Positions 49,623-59,531 of a stretch of 64,000 nucleotides of DNA are shown piece by piece (the first letter of the stretch is position 1; the number at the start of each line of letters is the position of its first letter). The notes under the pieces are model-generated. The model ran no database searches, was not told where the DNA came from, and was given only the letters and a program-made list of their open reading frames with translations. The position numbers and the translations under genes are program-made. Source of the DNA: an uncultured Chlorobiaceae bacterium (GTDB lineage: Bacteria > Bacteroidota > Chlorobiia > Chlorobiales > Chlorobiaceae); contig CAIJVD010000028.1 in the NCBI GenBank assembly GCA_903824045.1, forward strand, positions 1 to 64,000, given 5' to 3'.

Positions 49623-51035
49623 TCACTGATGGGTCAGGGCATCGATAAGATCTGATTTTGTAAGCAGTTGGAGTCTGCCGTCCGACAAACTTATCAGAAC
49701 GCCGGAGGCACTTTGCTGCAGTTTGTCGGAGAGTTCAGAGATTGTCGCATCCGGAGGGCAGACCGGAAAGGGTTTCTCCATGAAGCCGACAACCTTTGAA
49801 TTCATCGCCTCATCGTTTTCAATAAGAATGGAGAGAATCTTGTTTTCGCTGATACTGCCGATCGGGGCGTTGTAGGAAACAATCGGAAGCTGGGAGACAT
49901 CGTTCTGCTTCATCATCTCGAACACTTCGGAGAGGGTGCTTTCCGGATAGGCGACAATCAGGTCCCGGCGCGCCTTGAGCTGAAGAATATCCTCTGCGGT
50001 AATCTGTTCGAGCGCCGACTTGGCCTTGCGGTAATAGCCGTGCTGGCGCATCCACTCGTCACGGTACATCTTGCTCAGGTACCAGCCTCCGAAATCAGGC
50101 ATCACCACAACAACGCACGCCTCTTCACCCAGGGACGAAGATGCCTGCAGCGCGGCGGCCATCACAGCACCGGAGGCTCCTCCGGCAAAAAGCGCTTCCA
50201 TGCGCAGGAGCTCCCTCGAGCAGTTAAAAGCGTCATGGTCACTGACCTGCATCACCTCATCGATAAGTGCCGGCTCCCAGAATGCAGAGGGGCGGCGGGA
50301 ACCAAGCTCCTCAAGCTCTGAAGGGGCAACCGCGCCCGGCGTTCCATCCCTGAACAGACCCTGATAGATTGAGCCCTGCGACTCAACGCCGATTATGCGG
50401 ATAGCGGGGTTTCGCCCTTTCAGGCAGCGACCGATTCCGAAAGCCGTTGCGCCGGAAACCATCGGCACGAACACATGGGTAACCCGTCCGTCGGTCTGAG
50501 AATATATCTCGCTCCCCGTAGCTTCACTATGAACCTTCAGGCTGAGCGGACTCTCGTACATTCCGGCAAAAAAAGCATTGCTCATACCCTTCACCAGGCT
50601 TTCGGCCACATTCATGCAGCTTGCCTGCTCGCCTGGCAGGGCGCTCGACGGGGTAAGCACCAGCTCCACTCCGAGAGCCCTGAGCAGATCCTGTTTTTCC
50701 TGTGAGATCCTGTCTGGGGCCGCAAGAAGCAGCTTGTAACCACGGCTGATGGAGGCCATCGCCAGCGCAATGCCGCTGCTGCCGTAGGTCCAGTCGACAA
50801 TGGTCATTCCGGGATGAATCAGCCGCCGCTCCTCGGCGTCCCTGATAATGGCGGAAGCAGCACGGTAGTAGGGGGAGCAGGCCGGGTTCATATACTCGAG
50901 CTTCGCCATGACCTTCGGCCGTACCTGGCGGGTCATCTGTTTGAGAAGAACCATCGGCGTCTCTTCTGCGAGACCGAATATATCGTGGTTAGCCATGTTG
51001 ATGTCGAAAAATGGATTGACTGCCTGCAAGCCCAT
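49623..51035 (-). CDS. Cystathionine-beta-synthase-like protein lacking the PLP lysine, with C-terminal CBS pair
   Basis: The 470-residue protein aligns along a fold-type II PLP enzyme (cysteine synthase/CBS) through residue about 330, then has two CBS motifs ('VAYPESTLSEVFEMMKQNDVSQLPIV' and 'VCPPDATISELSDKLQQSASGVLIS'). Where the family has N-P-x-x-S-x-K, this has 'NPACSPYYR' (residues 50-58), with Tyr56 at the Schiff-base lysine. The substrate loop TSGNTG reads 'TYGSSG' (83-88). The phosphate loop is altered ('PMVSGATAFGIGR'), and the pyridine-nitrogen serine (PDSG) is Phe ('PDFGGWYLS'). The changes are concerted and the frame is intact, so I read it as a pseudoenzyme or sensor. A start at 50996 is also possible. 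Confidence 0.85.
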   Translation of the reverse strand: MGLQAVNPFFDINMANHDIFGLAEETPMVLLKQMTRQVRPKVMAKLEYMNPACSPYYRAASAIIRDAEERRLIHPGMTIVDWTYGSSGIALAMASISRGYKLLLAAPDRISQEKQDLLRALGVELVLTPSSALPGEQASCMNVAESLVKGMSNAFFAGMYESPLSLKVHSEATGSEIYSQTDGRVTHVFVPMVSGATAFGIGRCLKGRNPAIRIIGVESQGSIYQGLFRDGTPGAVAPSELEELGSRRPSAFWEPALIDEVMQVSDHDAFNCSRELLRMEALFAGGASGAVMAAALQASSSLGEEACVVVVMPDFGGWYLSKMYRDEWMRQHGYYRKAKSALEQITAEDILQLKARRDLIVAYPESTLSEVFEMMKQNDVSQLPIVSYNAPIGSISENKILSILIENDEAMNSKVVGFMEKPFPVCPPDATISELSDKLQQSASGVLISLSDGRLQLLTKSDLIDALTHQ

Positions 51036-51215
51036 GCAAATGTTTAACTGAAAATATACATTAATTGATCAATTCGCGCGCAGAGGGGGGAATAAGAGCG
51101 GGCGAGGTTTGATAATCATGGGCAAAATATGTTTTTTACAAAGGGCTACCCGCTATGGGCAGCCCCGGTTACCCTGTTGAAGCGTAGCCATTAACCCCAA
51201 TAATGCAGAACGTTT

Positions 51216-52367
51216 ATGGACGAAACTGATCCAGCCCTTGTGGCCGATGGCGCGGCGAGAGAACACCTGTCGGAAGCCCGTATCTCTCTGGATCATCTTG
51301 TTTCGAATGCCCGCGCAGTCAGAAAGCGGATCGGCTCGTCCCCGCGGATCATGGGCATCGTCAAGGCCAATGCTTACGGCCATGACGCCGGCAGGGTTGC
51401 AGCCGCACTTGAGGCGACGGGCATAAACGATTTCGGGGTGGCAAATATTGCAGAAGCCGTCAGACTGAAAAGCTCCGGCGCGCTTCAGCATCCCTCTCGA
51501 ATCCTTGCCTTTGCGCCCCCACTGGCTTCACACATCGAGCTCTTCCTGCGGCACGACATCGAGATGACCCTCTGCGACATTTCGACACTCCAACAGGCGG
51601 AAGCCTGCGCCTCGGCGACCGGAAAAACCATTGCTGTTCAGGTGAAGGTCGATACCGGCATGGGGCGCCTCGGCGCAACCCCCAGGGAGGCCATGGAGCT
51701 ACTCAGCCAGGTCGAGAGCTCTCCTCACCTTGAACTCAAGGCCATCTACACACACTTCGCCGAAAGCTCTATTCCTGGGGGCTTCACCCGACAGCAGCTT
51801 GATACGTTCAGAACGCTCACGTCGGAATACGAACACCTGAGCGGCAGAACGCTCTGCAAGCACGCCGCCAACAGCGGGGCAATCCTCTCCGAACCCGACT
51901 CATGGCTCGACATGGTGCGGCCCGGCATACTGCTTTACGGCTACCATCCGGCGGAAAACACCCCGCTCCGCCTCGACATAAAGCCCGTGATGCAGATGGC
52001 GGCAAAGGTGATTTTCGTCAAAAAGGTTGATACGGGCACCTCCATCAGCTACAGCCGCAGATGGCGTGCGCCGGAACCGCGCTATATCGCAACCGTTTCA
52101 GCCGGCTATGCCGACGGCTACTTCAGAACCCTCTCCGGCAAGGCGACCGTCAAGATCAACGGCGAGTCATACCCTCAAATCGGAACCGTCACCATGGACC
52201 AGATCATGGTTGACCTGGGCAGAGAGCTCAAGGTGCAGCAGGGCGACACCGCCGTGCTCTTCGGATGGGATGGCCCCACAGCCGCCGAGCTTGCCGAAAT
52301 TGCCGGCACCATAAGCTATGAAACCCTCTGTGCGGTTTCCTCGAGGGTAAAGCGTACCTTTATCTAA
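51216..52367 (+). CDS. alr: Alanine racemase
   Basis: The 383-residue PLP enzyme interconverts L- and D-alanine for peptidoglycan. The cofactor lysine is Lys50 in 'VKANAYGHDAGRVA', the second catalytic residue is the tyrosine in 'SYSRRWRAP', and the C-terminal domain has 'PQIGTVTMDQIMVDLG' and 'AGTISYETLCAVSSRVKR'. The first 18 residues ('MDETDPALVADGAAREHL') are weakly conserved and the start could be internal. It is followed by the comEA-like gene after 19 bases, suggesting an operon. Confidence 0.94.
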   Translation: MDETDPALVADGAAREHLSEARISLDHLVSNARAVRKRIGSSPRIMGIVKANAYGHDAGRVAAALEATGINDFGVANIAEAVRLKSSGALQHPSRILAFAPPLASHIELFLRHDIEMTLCDISTLQQAEACASATGKTIAVQVKVDTGMGRLGATPREAMELLSQVESSPHLELKAIYTHFAESSIPGGFTRQQLDTFRTLTSEYEHLSGRTLCKHAANSGAILSEPDSWLDMVRPGILLYGYHPAENTPLRLDIKPVMQMAAKVIFVKKVDTGTSISYSRRWRAPEPRYIATVSAGYADGYFRTLSGKATVKINGESYPQIGTVTMDQIMVDLGRELKVQQGDTAVLFGWDGPTAAELAEIAGTISYETLCAVSSRVKRTFI

Positions 52368-52386
52368 GAATCAGACCTCGAGCAGA

Positions 52387-52899
52387 ATGAACACTCTTGA
52401 CAACCTTGCCAGAAAACTTGGCATCACCAAAGCGGAGATCTCACTGGTCTCGGCCCTCATCGGGTTCCTTGTTTTAGGGGGCATACTGAAAAATTTCCGT
52501 TCAATGGAGGAGACCGATCTCCTTGTGAAAAAGGCAGAAATTGCCCGTTACCGGGAGACGGAGGTTGACAGCCTTATCCGGCTTGCCTCTGCCGACCAGG
52601 CGAGCATCAGGGAGGATATGCAGGGGGAGAAGGCTGAAGAGAGTAGTGCAACAGCCGGAAAGCGCCGGTCGCAGCACGCCCTCGAAAAAAAAGAGTTTAA
52701 CGGCACACTCGCCTTCAACAGGGCTACTGCCCGGCAGCTCCAGAAAATCCCCGGAATCGGACCGGTCATGGCGGCAAAGCTCGTTGCCTTCAGAACATCG
52801 AAGGGTGGAAAGGTCAAAGATTTTGAGGAGTTCCTCGAAGTCCAGGGGGTAGGCCGCAAAAAGCTCGAGCTCCTGAAAAAACATTTTACCCTCGAATAA
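52387..52899 (+). CDS. ComEA-like helix-hairpin-helix protein
   Basis: The 170-residue protein has one N-terminal membrane helix ('ISLVSALIGFLVLGGIL', residues about 18-34), a charged linker, and a C-terminal tandem helix-hairpin-helix ('LQKIPGIGPVMAAKLVAFRTSKGGKVKDFEEFLEVQGVGRKKLELLKKHF'). This matches ComEA-type DNA receptors of competence systems, which bind incoming DNA outside the inner membrane. The stop overlaps the start of the next gene (TAATG). Whether the cell takes up DNA is not shown by this window. Confidence 0.82.
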   Translation: MNTLDNLARKLGITKAEISLVSALIGFLVLGGILKNFRSMEETDLLVKKAEIARYRETEVDSLIRLASADQASIREDMQGEKAEESSATAGKRRSQHALEKKEFNGTLAFNRATARQLQKIPGIGPVMAAKLVAFRTSKGGKVKDFEEFLEVQGVGRKKLELLKKHFTLE

Positions 52900-53756
52900 T
52901 GAGCAAGAGCGTGCTGGCCTGTAGCATAGAGAGAAGCGAGAGCGCTCTCGTCCGGCTGAAGAGCTGCGGCAGCGGCAGTTACACCCTCTCTGTGTGCCGA
53001 ACCCTCCCCTTCGGCTCCGAGGATCTTTCCTCAGAAAAAGGGGTCCGGCAGCTCAACAAACTTGCCCGTCATCTTGACGAGTGGCCGGGAGAGGATCTCG
53101 CGCTCTCAATAGGGCCCGAAAACTACAACTCTCTTCCGGCCTATTTCCCTGCCGGAGCAACGCCGGAGGCAGTGCGTGAGTACTGCCGTATTGAGGCGGG
53201 GTACTTTCTGAAGCGGCCGGACGACTACCATTGTGATGTCACTGCATGCACCGACGAAGGGCGTGAGGAGATGCTTGAAAAACAGCTACTGCTCTTCTAC
53301 CCTGCAGCACCCTTCAACCAGGCTTCAAATCGGCTCTGTATGGGTCACAGCGTTATCTTCAGAGGAACGCCACAGCTCCCGATCCTGCATCTGTCAAAAA
53401 TTTCCGGAGAGTCGCAGGCCATCCTTGAGATCGAAAAAAGCTATGTGCTCTTTGCATCAGCAACCAACGGCCGAATCGAAAAATTTTCGTGCCACCCGGT
53501 AAAAAACAGAACGGAGTGCGAGTATTTCGCAATCAGGGCGCTCATCGACAACCCTGTAGGTATAGAGGGGGAAGTTCAGGTTACCGGATCGGGGGCAAAG
53601 AGGAGCGTGATCGCACGGATCAGCAAAGAGAGCGGGCTCAAGCTCAAGCCGCTTGCCCTGCCGGAGTCGATACCCCTCAGCAACCCCGGAAAATTCAAGA
53701 TCTCCTCTCAGTCTGCCCTAAAAGCCATCAGCACGGCGCTGATGGCTCTCGGCTGA
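52899..53756 (+). CDS. Hypothetical protein, possibly PilM-like actin fold
   Basis: The 285-residue protein begins 'KSVLACSIERSESALVRLKS', which resembles the first strand and turn of actin-like PilM/ASKHA proteins. The middle part ('VREYCRIEAGYFLKRPDDYHCDV') resembles the 'EAEKYIPF' region of PilM in position only. There are no membrane segments. It is translationally coupled to the comEA-like gene (TAATG). A role in pilus or DNA-uptake assembly follows from context only. It may be lineage-specific. Confidence 0.5.
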   Translation: MSKSVLACSIERSESALVRLKSCGSGSYTLSVCRTLPFGSEDLSSEKGVRQLNKLARHLDEWPGEDLALSIGPENYNSLPAYFPAGATPEAVREYCRIEAGYFLKRPDDYHCDVTACTDEGREEMLEKQLLLFYPAAPFNQASNRLCMGHSVIFRGTPQLPILHLSKISGESQAILEIEKSYVLFASATNGRIEKFSCHPVKNRTECEYFAIRALIDNPVGIEGEVQVTGSGAKRSVIARISKESGLKLKPLALPESIPLSNPGKFKISSQSALKAISTALMALG

Positions 53757-53769
53757 AACCCGCCTGCAA

Positions 53770-54792
53770 CTATGCCTTTCTGGCGAGGACGACCTCTGCA
53801 ATCTGAACGGCGTTGGTCGCCGCGCCTTTGCGCAGGTTGTCGGCCACAATCCACATGTTGAGTGTCTGCGGATGCCAGTAGTCGCGCCGGATCCTTCCGA
53901 CAAAGACCTCGTCACGTTCGTAGGAGGTCAGCGGCATCGGGTAGAGGCGCGCAGAAGGGTCGTCCTGCAGGATGATACCGGGTGAAGCGGAGAGGAGTGA
54001 ACGAACTTCGTCGATATCAAACTCACGGGCAAGCTCGATGTTGAGCGACTCGCCATGACCGCCGTAGACCGGAATGCGCACTGTCGTTGGTGAAACGCTT
54101 ATCGTATCGTCCTCCATGATCTTGCGGGTCTCGTTCACCATCTTCATCTCCTCCTTGGTGTAGCCGTTCTCGGTGAAAGAGTCGATCTGCGGAACCGCAT
54201 TGAAGGCTATCTGGTGAAAATGGGTGAACTGCTCCTGATCCTCGCCCCTAAGCTCGCTTTCGAGGGCGTCGCGGCCTGCCTTTCCCTTGCCGGTAACCGA
54301 CTGATAGGTTGAGACAACGATCCGCTTGATGCCGTACCGGTCATAAAGAGGCTTGAGCACCACGACCATCTGGATCGTCGAGCAATTCGGGTTGGCGATG
54401 ATGAGTTCAGGCGTTCCGTCCGCCTTGAAAATGGATCCAGGATTGACCTCGGGCACTACCAGCGGCACATCGGGATCCATACGGAAGGCAGAGGAGTTGT
54501 CGATAACAACTGCGCCTTCGGATGCGGCGATTGCCGCCCACTCCTTGCTGGCCGTAGCTCCGGCCGAAAAGAGCGCGATATCGACACCCCTGAACGCCTC
54601 TCGTGAAGGCTCCTGGATGGTGAACTCTTCGCCCCTGAAATGAACCTTCTGGCCGACGCTTCTTGATGAAGCAAGCGGCACGATCTCGGTTGCCGGAAAA
54701 TTCCTCTCTTCAAGAACCTGGATCATTGTGCGGCCGACAAGGCCTGTTGCACCAAGCACCGCTACCCTGCAGCGGGATTCTGAACTACTCAT
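53770..54792 (-). CDS. asd: Aspartate-semialdehyde dehydrogenase
   Basis: The 340-residue enzyme has the NADP motif 'GATGLVG' (residues 14-20) and catalytic Cys137 in 'ANPNCSTIQMV'. It also has 'VSTYQSVTGKGKAGRDALESEL' and the histidine in 'RIPVYGGHGESLNIEL'. It reduces aspartyl phosphate in the pathway to diaminopimelate, threonine and methionine, so it links metH, alr and the L,D-transpeptidases of the window. It is convergent with the comEA-like block and 21 bases downstream of the dusB gene. Confidence 0.95.
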   Translation of the reverse strand: MSSSESRCRVAVLGATGLVGRTMIQVLEERNFPATEIVPLASSRSVGQKVHFRGEEFTIQEPSREAFRGVDIALFSAGATASKEWAAIAASEGAVVIDNSSAFRMDPDVPLVVPEVNPGSIFKADGTPELIIANPNCSTIQMVVVLKPLYDRYGIKRIVVSTYQSVTGKGKAGRDALESELRGEDQEQFTHFHQIAFNAVPQIDSFTENGYTKEEMKMVNETRKIMEDDTISVSPTTVRIPVYGGHGESLNIELAREFDIDEVRSLLSASPGIILQDDPSARLYPMPLTSYERDEVFVGRIRRDYWHPQTLNMWIVADNLRKGAATNAVQIAEVVLARKA

Positions 54793-54813
54793 AACGTCTT
54801 CAATAGGATTTAC

Positions 54814-55857
54814 TTAATAATTTAACACAAGCTTGTCTGAGTGATCGTTGAGGTACTCGGCATAGTCGGGGATCTTTCCCTCCCTCTGATACCCCTCACA
54901 CTCCACCTCGTAGGCACGGAGAATTTCGATAACCAGCTCCCACTGCTCCTCACGAACCAGTTTGTTACGGACACGCGATACCATCGGCAGTCCTTTCAGG
55001 TAGGTGGCATAGTGACGGCGCATCTCAAGCGTACCATACTTTTCACCTTTGAAACAAACCGACAGTTTCAAATGCTCGATTGCGGCCTCGATCCGCTCCC
55101 TGAAGCCCGGCGGGGGCATCGGAGTTCCTGTCTTGAGCAGATGGCGGGCCTGGGCAAAAATAAAAGGGTTGCCGATCGAGCCCCGTCCGATCATCACGCC
55201 GTCGGCTCCGGTGTGGGCGTACATGGCGACGGCATCTTCGGCACTCCAGATATCGCCGTTGGCAATAATCGGGATGCGGGCATGGGCCTTCACCTCGCGG
55301 ATCCACTCCCAGTCCGCCCTCCCTTTATACATTTCGCTGCGGGTGCGGCCATGCACGGCGAGCGCCTGGATGCCGGCATCCTCGAGACGGTGCAGCACGT
55401 CGATAATATTAATGGACTCCCGGTCCCAGCCGATCCGGGTCTTGGCGGTCACGGGAATGTTCACCGCGCCAACGACCGCAGCGGCAATCGCCGCCATCTT
55501 CTCCGGCTCCCTGAGGAGCGCCGCACCGGCACCCTTGCCGGCGACCTTCTTGGTCGGACACCCGAAATTGATATCGAGGTAATCCGGACTGTACTCTTCG
55601 GCTATTTGCGCCGCCTCGATCATCGACTCGACGCTGTTTCCGAAAATCTGGACGGCAATAGGCCGCTCGACCGGGTCGGCCGTCAGCTTGCGCACGCTTT
55701 TTTCGATGCCGCGGCGCAGGGCTTCGGCGCTGATAAACTCCGTATAGACAATATCGGCCCCATAGCGCTTGCACAGCTGCCTGAAAGCCCTGTCGGTCAC
55801 ATCTTCCATCGGTGCGAGTATGACTGGACGGTCAATGTCAATGGTTCCGATCTTCAT
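54814..55857 (-). CDS. dusB: tRNA-dihydrouridine synthase B
   Basis: The 347-residue flavoprotein has 'APMEDVTDRAFRQLCKRYGAD', the catalytic Cys100 in 'LDINFGCPTKKVAGKGAG', 'VTAKTRIGWD', 'LAVHGRTRSEMYKG' and 'IANGDIWSAEDA'. The C-terminal domain 'MRRHYATYLKGLPMVSRVRNKL' is the DusB/Dus type. It reduces uridine to dihydrouridine in tRNA. It starts four bases after the recA stop on the same strand, so recA-dusB-asd are probably one transcript. Confidence 0.92.
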   Translation of the reverse strand: MKIGTIDIDRPVILAPMEDVTDRAFRQLCKRYGADIVYTEFISAEALRRGIEKSVRKLTADPVERPIAVQIFGNSVESMIEAAQIAEEYSPDYLDINFGCPTKKVAGKGAGAALLREPEKMAAIAAAVVGAVNIPVTAKTRIGWDRESINIIDVLHRLEDAGIQALAVHGRTRSEMYKGRADWEWIREVKAHARIPIIANGDIWSAEDAVAMYAHTGADGVMIGRGSIGNPFIFAQARHLLKTGTPMPPPGFRERIEAAIEHLKLSVCFKGEKYGTLEMRRHYATYLKGLPMVSRVRNKLVREEQWELVIEILRAYEVECEGYQREGKIPDYAEYLNDHSDKLVLNY

Positions 55858-55860
55858 TGC

Positions 55861-56907
55861 TTATCCGTTAATAATATCGGCAGGCACTTTCATGATCTCC
55901 TTGACCTGCTTGTGGACTTTTTTGAAAAGCTCCGGATCGTCACGCAGAGCCTTCCTGACGGTCTCGCGACCCTGACCGAGCTTCTCCTCCCCGTAGCTGA
56001 ACCATGAACCCGACTTTTTGACAACTCCGAACTCGACGGCCAGATCGATCAGCTCGCCCATGACCGAGATCCCCTCGCCATAGAGAATATCGAACTCGGC
56101 AATCCTGAACGGCGGGGCAACCTTGTTTTTAACAACCTTCACCTTTGTCCTGTTGCCGACAATCGCCTCACCCTCCTTGAGCTGGGCGATCTTGCGGATA
56201 TCGAGCCGGATGGAAGAGTAGAATTTCAGGGCCTTGCCGCCGGTTGTCGTCTCGGGGCTGCCATACATGACGCCGATCTTGTCGCGAAGCTGGTTGATGA
56301 AGATGCAGACGCAGCTCGATTTTGAAATGGCTCCGGTAAGCTTGCGCAGGGCCTGGCTCATGAGCCTTGCCTGCAGGCCGACAACGCTGTCTCCCATCTC
56401 GCCCTCAAGCTCAGCCTGGGGCACCAGAGCCGCAACAGAGTCAACAACGACCACATCAACTGCACCGCTTCTGACGAGAGTCTCTACAATGGAGAGCGCC
56501 TGCTCGCCGGACTCCGGCTGGCTGATGAGCATGGCGTTGATATCGACGCCAAGGCGGCGGGCATAGGAGGGATCGAAGGCATGCTCGGCATCGACCAGGG
56601 CAGCAATACCGCCCTCTTTCTGAGCCTCTGCAATAACATGGAGTGCAAGTGTGGTCTTGCCCGATGATTCAGGCCCGTAGATCTCGGTCACCCTGCCGCG
56701 GGGAAGTCCCCCGACGCCGAGAGCAAAATCGAGCGTCATCGATCCGGTTGAGATCGCCTGCACATGCATCACCGCCGCACTGTCGCCGAGGCGCATGATC
56801 GCTCCCTTGCCGAACTGCTTTTCAAGCGCGTCGACGGCAAGGTTGAGCTGCTTGAGTTTTGCCGGATCTACTCCGGGGGCCTGCTGTTCCGTTTTCTTTG
56901 TATCCAT
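55861..56907 (-). CDS. recA: Recombinase RecA
   Basis: The 348-residue recombinase carries Walker A 'GPESSGKTT' (residues 78-86), Walker B '[14 protein letters not shown]', loop L1 '[25 protein letters not shown]' and loop L2 '[25 protein letters not shown]'. Length and core are normal and no intein is present. Its promoter must lie in the 34 bases toward the epimerase gene or within that gene; I saw no clear LexA-type box there. Confidence 0.97.
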   Translation of the reverse strand: MDTKKTEQQAPGVDPAKLKQLNLAVDALEKQFGKGAIMRLGDSAAVMHVQAISTGSMTLDFALGVGGLPRGRVTEIYGPESSGKTTLALHVIAEAQKEGGIAALVDAEHAFDPSYARRLGVDINAMLISQPESGEQALSIVETLVRSGAVDVVVVDSVAALVPQAELEGEMGDSVVGLQARLMSQALRKLTGAISKSSCVCIFINQLRDKIGVMYGSPETTTGGKALKFYSSIRLDIRKIAQLKEGEAIVGNRTKVKVVKNKVAPPFRIAEFDILYGEGISVMGELIDLAVEFGVVKKSGSWFSYGEEKLGQGRETVRKALRDDPELFKKVHKQVKEIMKVPADIING

Positions 56908-56941
56908 GATGGGAGAGATTATTGGTGAAAGAACGAATCCT

Positions 56942-57931
56942 TCAGATTACAATTGTCTTGAGCGTTTCGGCAAGCGGCCGGTAACGCACGCCCAGTTCGT
57001 CGAGCGATTTTTGGTTGCTGTACACAAGAGACCTCGAGGAGATGCGGATGCTTTCGAGACTGATAAACGATGGCCTGCCCGACAGGATCGAGAAGAGTTC
57101 GCCGCCAACTCCGGCCATAACGCCAAGAAGATCGGGAAGCATAAAGACCGTGCCGGTACGGCTCCCCTCCATTTTGGCGACAGCGGCAAACAGATCGCGA
57201 AAGGGCATGTTCTGACCGACAACCAGATAACGCTCCCCGGAGCGGCCCCGTTCCCATGCGGCAACATGCGCATCGGCAACATCGCGGACATCAACAAACC
57301 CGGTGCTTCCCGAGGGGGAAACGGGTATCCTGCCGTTGTAGATCAGGCGAAGCACCTCGTTCGACGAGCTGACAGAGGCGGGATTGGCCCGGTCAATGCC
57401 GATGACAACTCCGGGATTGACCATCACGACTTCAACGCCCTCGGCCACGCCGCGCAAACCCTCAAGCTCAGCCAGATATTTTGCCTCCATGTATCCGTTC
57501 CTCCGCTGCCAGTCCTGGAATGATGTCGTCTCGGTGGAGATGGAGCCGTCCCCAGCAGCGCCAACGGCGGCAATGGAGCTGGTCAGAACAATCCGTCGAA
57601 CCTTGTTGAGAACGCAGGCGTTGACGACGTTTCGGGTACCGATGACATTGGTATTATAGAGCTGTTCACGGTAGCTGCTGGTATAGGCAATCAGCCCCGC
57701 ACAGTGGAAAACCGTATCAATACCCTTCAGCGCCTCCATGACGGAGAGCGGATCAAGCAGATCAGCCCTGACAAGCTCAACCGGAAGAGCGTCAAGAAAG
57801 GCGCAGTCGGAACTGTTGCGGGCAATAACCCTGATAGCCTGCTGACCGGAAAGCTTTGAAAGGAGTGCGTAGAGAATCTGGGAACCGATATAGCCCGTGG
57901 CACCCGTTATGGCAATGGTCGACTTGAGCAT
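56942..57931 (-). CDS. NAD-dependent epimerase/dehydratase (extended SDR)
   Basis: The 329-residue protein has the Rossmann motif '[16 protein letters not shown]' (GxxGxxG) and '[13 protein letters not shown]'. The catalytic '[11 protein letters not shown]' (YxxxK) lies around residue 150, and '[16 protein letters not shown]' follows. This places it with 3-beta-hydroxysteroid dehydrogenase or dihydroflavonol-4-reductase-like extended SDRs. The substrate is unknown; polyprenyl or sugar nucleotide compounds are possible. It is upstream of recA on the same strand. Confidence 0.8.
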   Translation of the reverse strand: MLKSTIAITGATGYIGSQILYALLSKLSGQQAIRVIARNSSDCAFLDALPVELVRADLLDPLSVMEALKGIDTVFHCAGLIAYTSSYREQLYNTNVIGTRNVVNACVLNKVRRIVLTSSIAAVGAAGDGSISTETTSFQDWQRRNGYMEAKYLAELEGLRGVAEGVEVVMVNPGVVIGIDRANPASVSSSNEVLRLIYNGRIPVSPSGSTGFVDVRDVADAHVAAWERGRSGERYLVVGQNMPFRDLFAAVAKMEGSRTGTVFMLPDLLGVMAGVGGELFSILSGRPSFISLESIRISSRSLVYSNQKSLDELGVRYRPLAETLKTIVI

Positions 57932-58157
57932 GAAAAGGCTGAATATTTCCGCATTTCTTTTCCAGATAGCCCAACGACGGGAGTCTCGGGGAACCGTCGT
58001 TTTTCTCCTTGCGGGAGGGAGTGGTGCCGGCCCTCAAACGCATCCCGACCCGTCTGGGAGTTCGATATCGAGGACAAAGCTTCTCTGTTTACAAAAATAG
58101 GAAATAAAACTACATTGCACTCAATTCCTGTAAGAAGCATCATAAAATTTTTCGGTT

Positions 58158-59438
58158 ATGCCCAGAGAAAAGCGCCTGAAAAAGGCCGGTTCCGCAGCGG
58201 CAGAATTGATCCGCCAGGATGTTCTGCCAAACGGGTTGCGAGTCATAACCGATCCGGTCCCCTATGTAGAGAGCATCACCCTCGGCATCCAGATCGATGC
58301 CGGATCGCGGGATGATCCCGCAGAGTGCCCGGGGCTGGCGCATTTCATTGAACATGCGATCTTCAAGGGCACGAAGCGGCGAAGCTACATCGATATTGCC
58401 AGAAATATCGAAAAACACGGCGGCTACCTCGACGCCTATACCACGAAGGAGCACACCTTCATCTACCTCCGCTGCCTTGCCGAGCACCTCGAGCCATCCT
58501 TCGACCTGCTCTCCGACCTCGTCTGCGACCCCGTCTTTCCCCCTGAGGAGATCGAGAAGGAGATGGAGGTTGTCATCGAAGAGATCAGCAGCGTCAACGA
58601 CACCCCCGAAGAGCTTATTTTCGATGAGTTCGACCTGCGCTCCTTTCCGCGCCATCCGCTCGGCCAGCCCATCCTCGGCACAGAAAAAAGCGTCGAAAGC
58701 TTCAGCCAGACCGACCTGAAAGGGTTCATGCGCCGGCACTATATCCCCCGAAAAATGCTGCTCACCGCCACGGGGATGGTGGAGCATGACCGGATCATGA
58801 AACTCTCGGAACGCTTCCTTGGCTCACTTGCCGAACAGGCTGGAGAGAGCTACCTGCGCAAGCCGTTTCTGCCAGCTCACTACACCCCCTTTTCGGCAAA
58901 ACTCAAAAAACAGCTCTTCCAGGCGCAGATTGTTCTCGGCACAGCCATAGCGCGTCATGACCCGCTCTTCTACAGTCTGATGGTGCTCAACTCAATGCTC
59001 GGCAATGGCATGAGCTCACTATTGAACCTCGAGCTCCGCGAAAAACGTGGACTGGCCTACAATGTCTACTCCTCGCTCTCATTCTATGAGGATATGACCG
59101 CGCTGAACATCTATGCCGGAACCGACAGCAACAAAAGCAAGGTTACCCTTGCATTGTTGAGGGAGCTGCTCCAAAGCGAGGCGCTGCAGAATCCAGACCC
59201 CGAAGAGGTGCTTGCGGCCAAAACCAAACTGCTCGGATCCCATATCATGGGCCAGGAAAAGATGACACGAAGAATGTCGCAGATGGCCTCAGACCTCTCC
59301 TATTTCGGCCGGTACATAGATCCGGCAGAGAAGAGTGCCGCCATAGGGTCTGTCACGGTGGATGATATCGCCGCAGCCTCAAGGATAATACTGCACGACG
59401 CTCCATTCTCAACCCTTGTCTACAAACCGAAACGGTAG
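58158..59438 (+). CDS. M16-family zinc peptidase
   Basis: The 426-residue protein has the inverted zinc motif HxxEH ('HFIEHAIFKG', His62, Glu65, His66) and the distal glutamate in 'VVIEEISSVNDTPEE'. The second half keeps the family fold ('GNGMSSLLNLELREKRGLAYNVYSSLSFYED'). It resembles the bacterial processing-protease-like M16B peptidases. It lacks a signal peptide. The gene is followed by tig after about 90 bases. The gap upstream (57932-58157) contains no other gene. Confidence 0.9.
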   Translation: MPREKRLKKAGSAAAELIRQDVLPNGLRVITDPVPYVESITLGIQIDAGSRDDPAECPGLAHFIEHAIFKGTKRRSYIDIARNIEKHGGYLDAYTTKEHTFIYLRCLAEHLEPSFDLLSDLVCDPVFPPEEIEKEMEVVIEEISSVNDTPEELIFDEFDLRSFPRHPLGQPILGTEKSVESFSQTDLKGFMRRHYIPRKMLLTATGMVEHDRIMKLSERFLGSLAEQAGESYLRKPFLPAHYTPFSAKLKKQLFQAQIVLGTAIARHDPLFYSLMVLNSMLGNGMSSLLNLELREKRGLAYNVYSSLSFYEDMTALNIYAGTDSNKSKVTLALLRELLQSEALQNPDPEEVLAAKTKLLGSHIMGQEKMTRRMSQMASDLSYFGRYIDPAEKSAAIGSVTVDDIAAASRIILHDAPFSTLVYKPKR

Positions 59439-59531
59439 CCGACCCCGGAGCGGCGCCCTTTTTTAAAAGAGTGGATTAATTCGTATCTTCTAAACTTTCA
59501 TTTTCACAATACCAATTAACCAGAGAGAGCC

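Noticed and set aside
54841..56007. A 388-codon open frame on the plus strand across dusB and recA
   Set aside because: Antisense to two conserved genes and crosses their boundary, with no family motifs.
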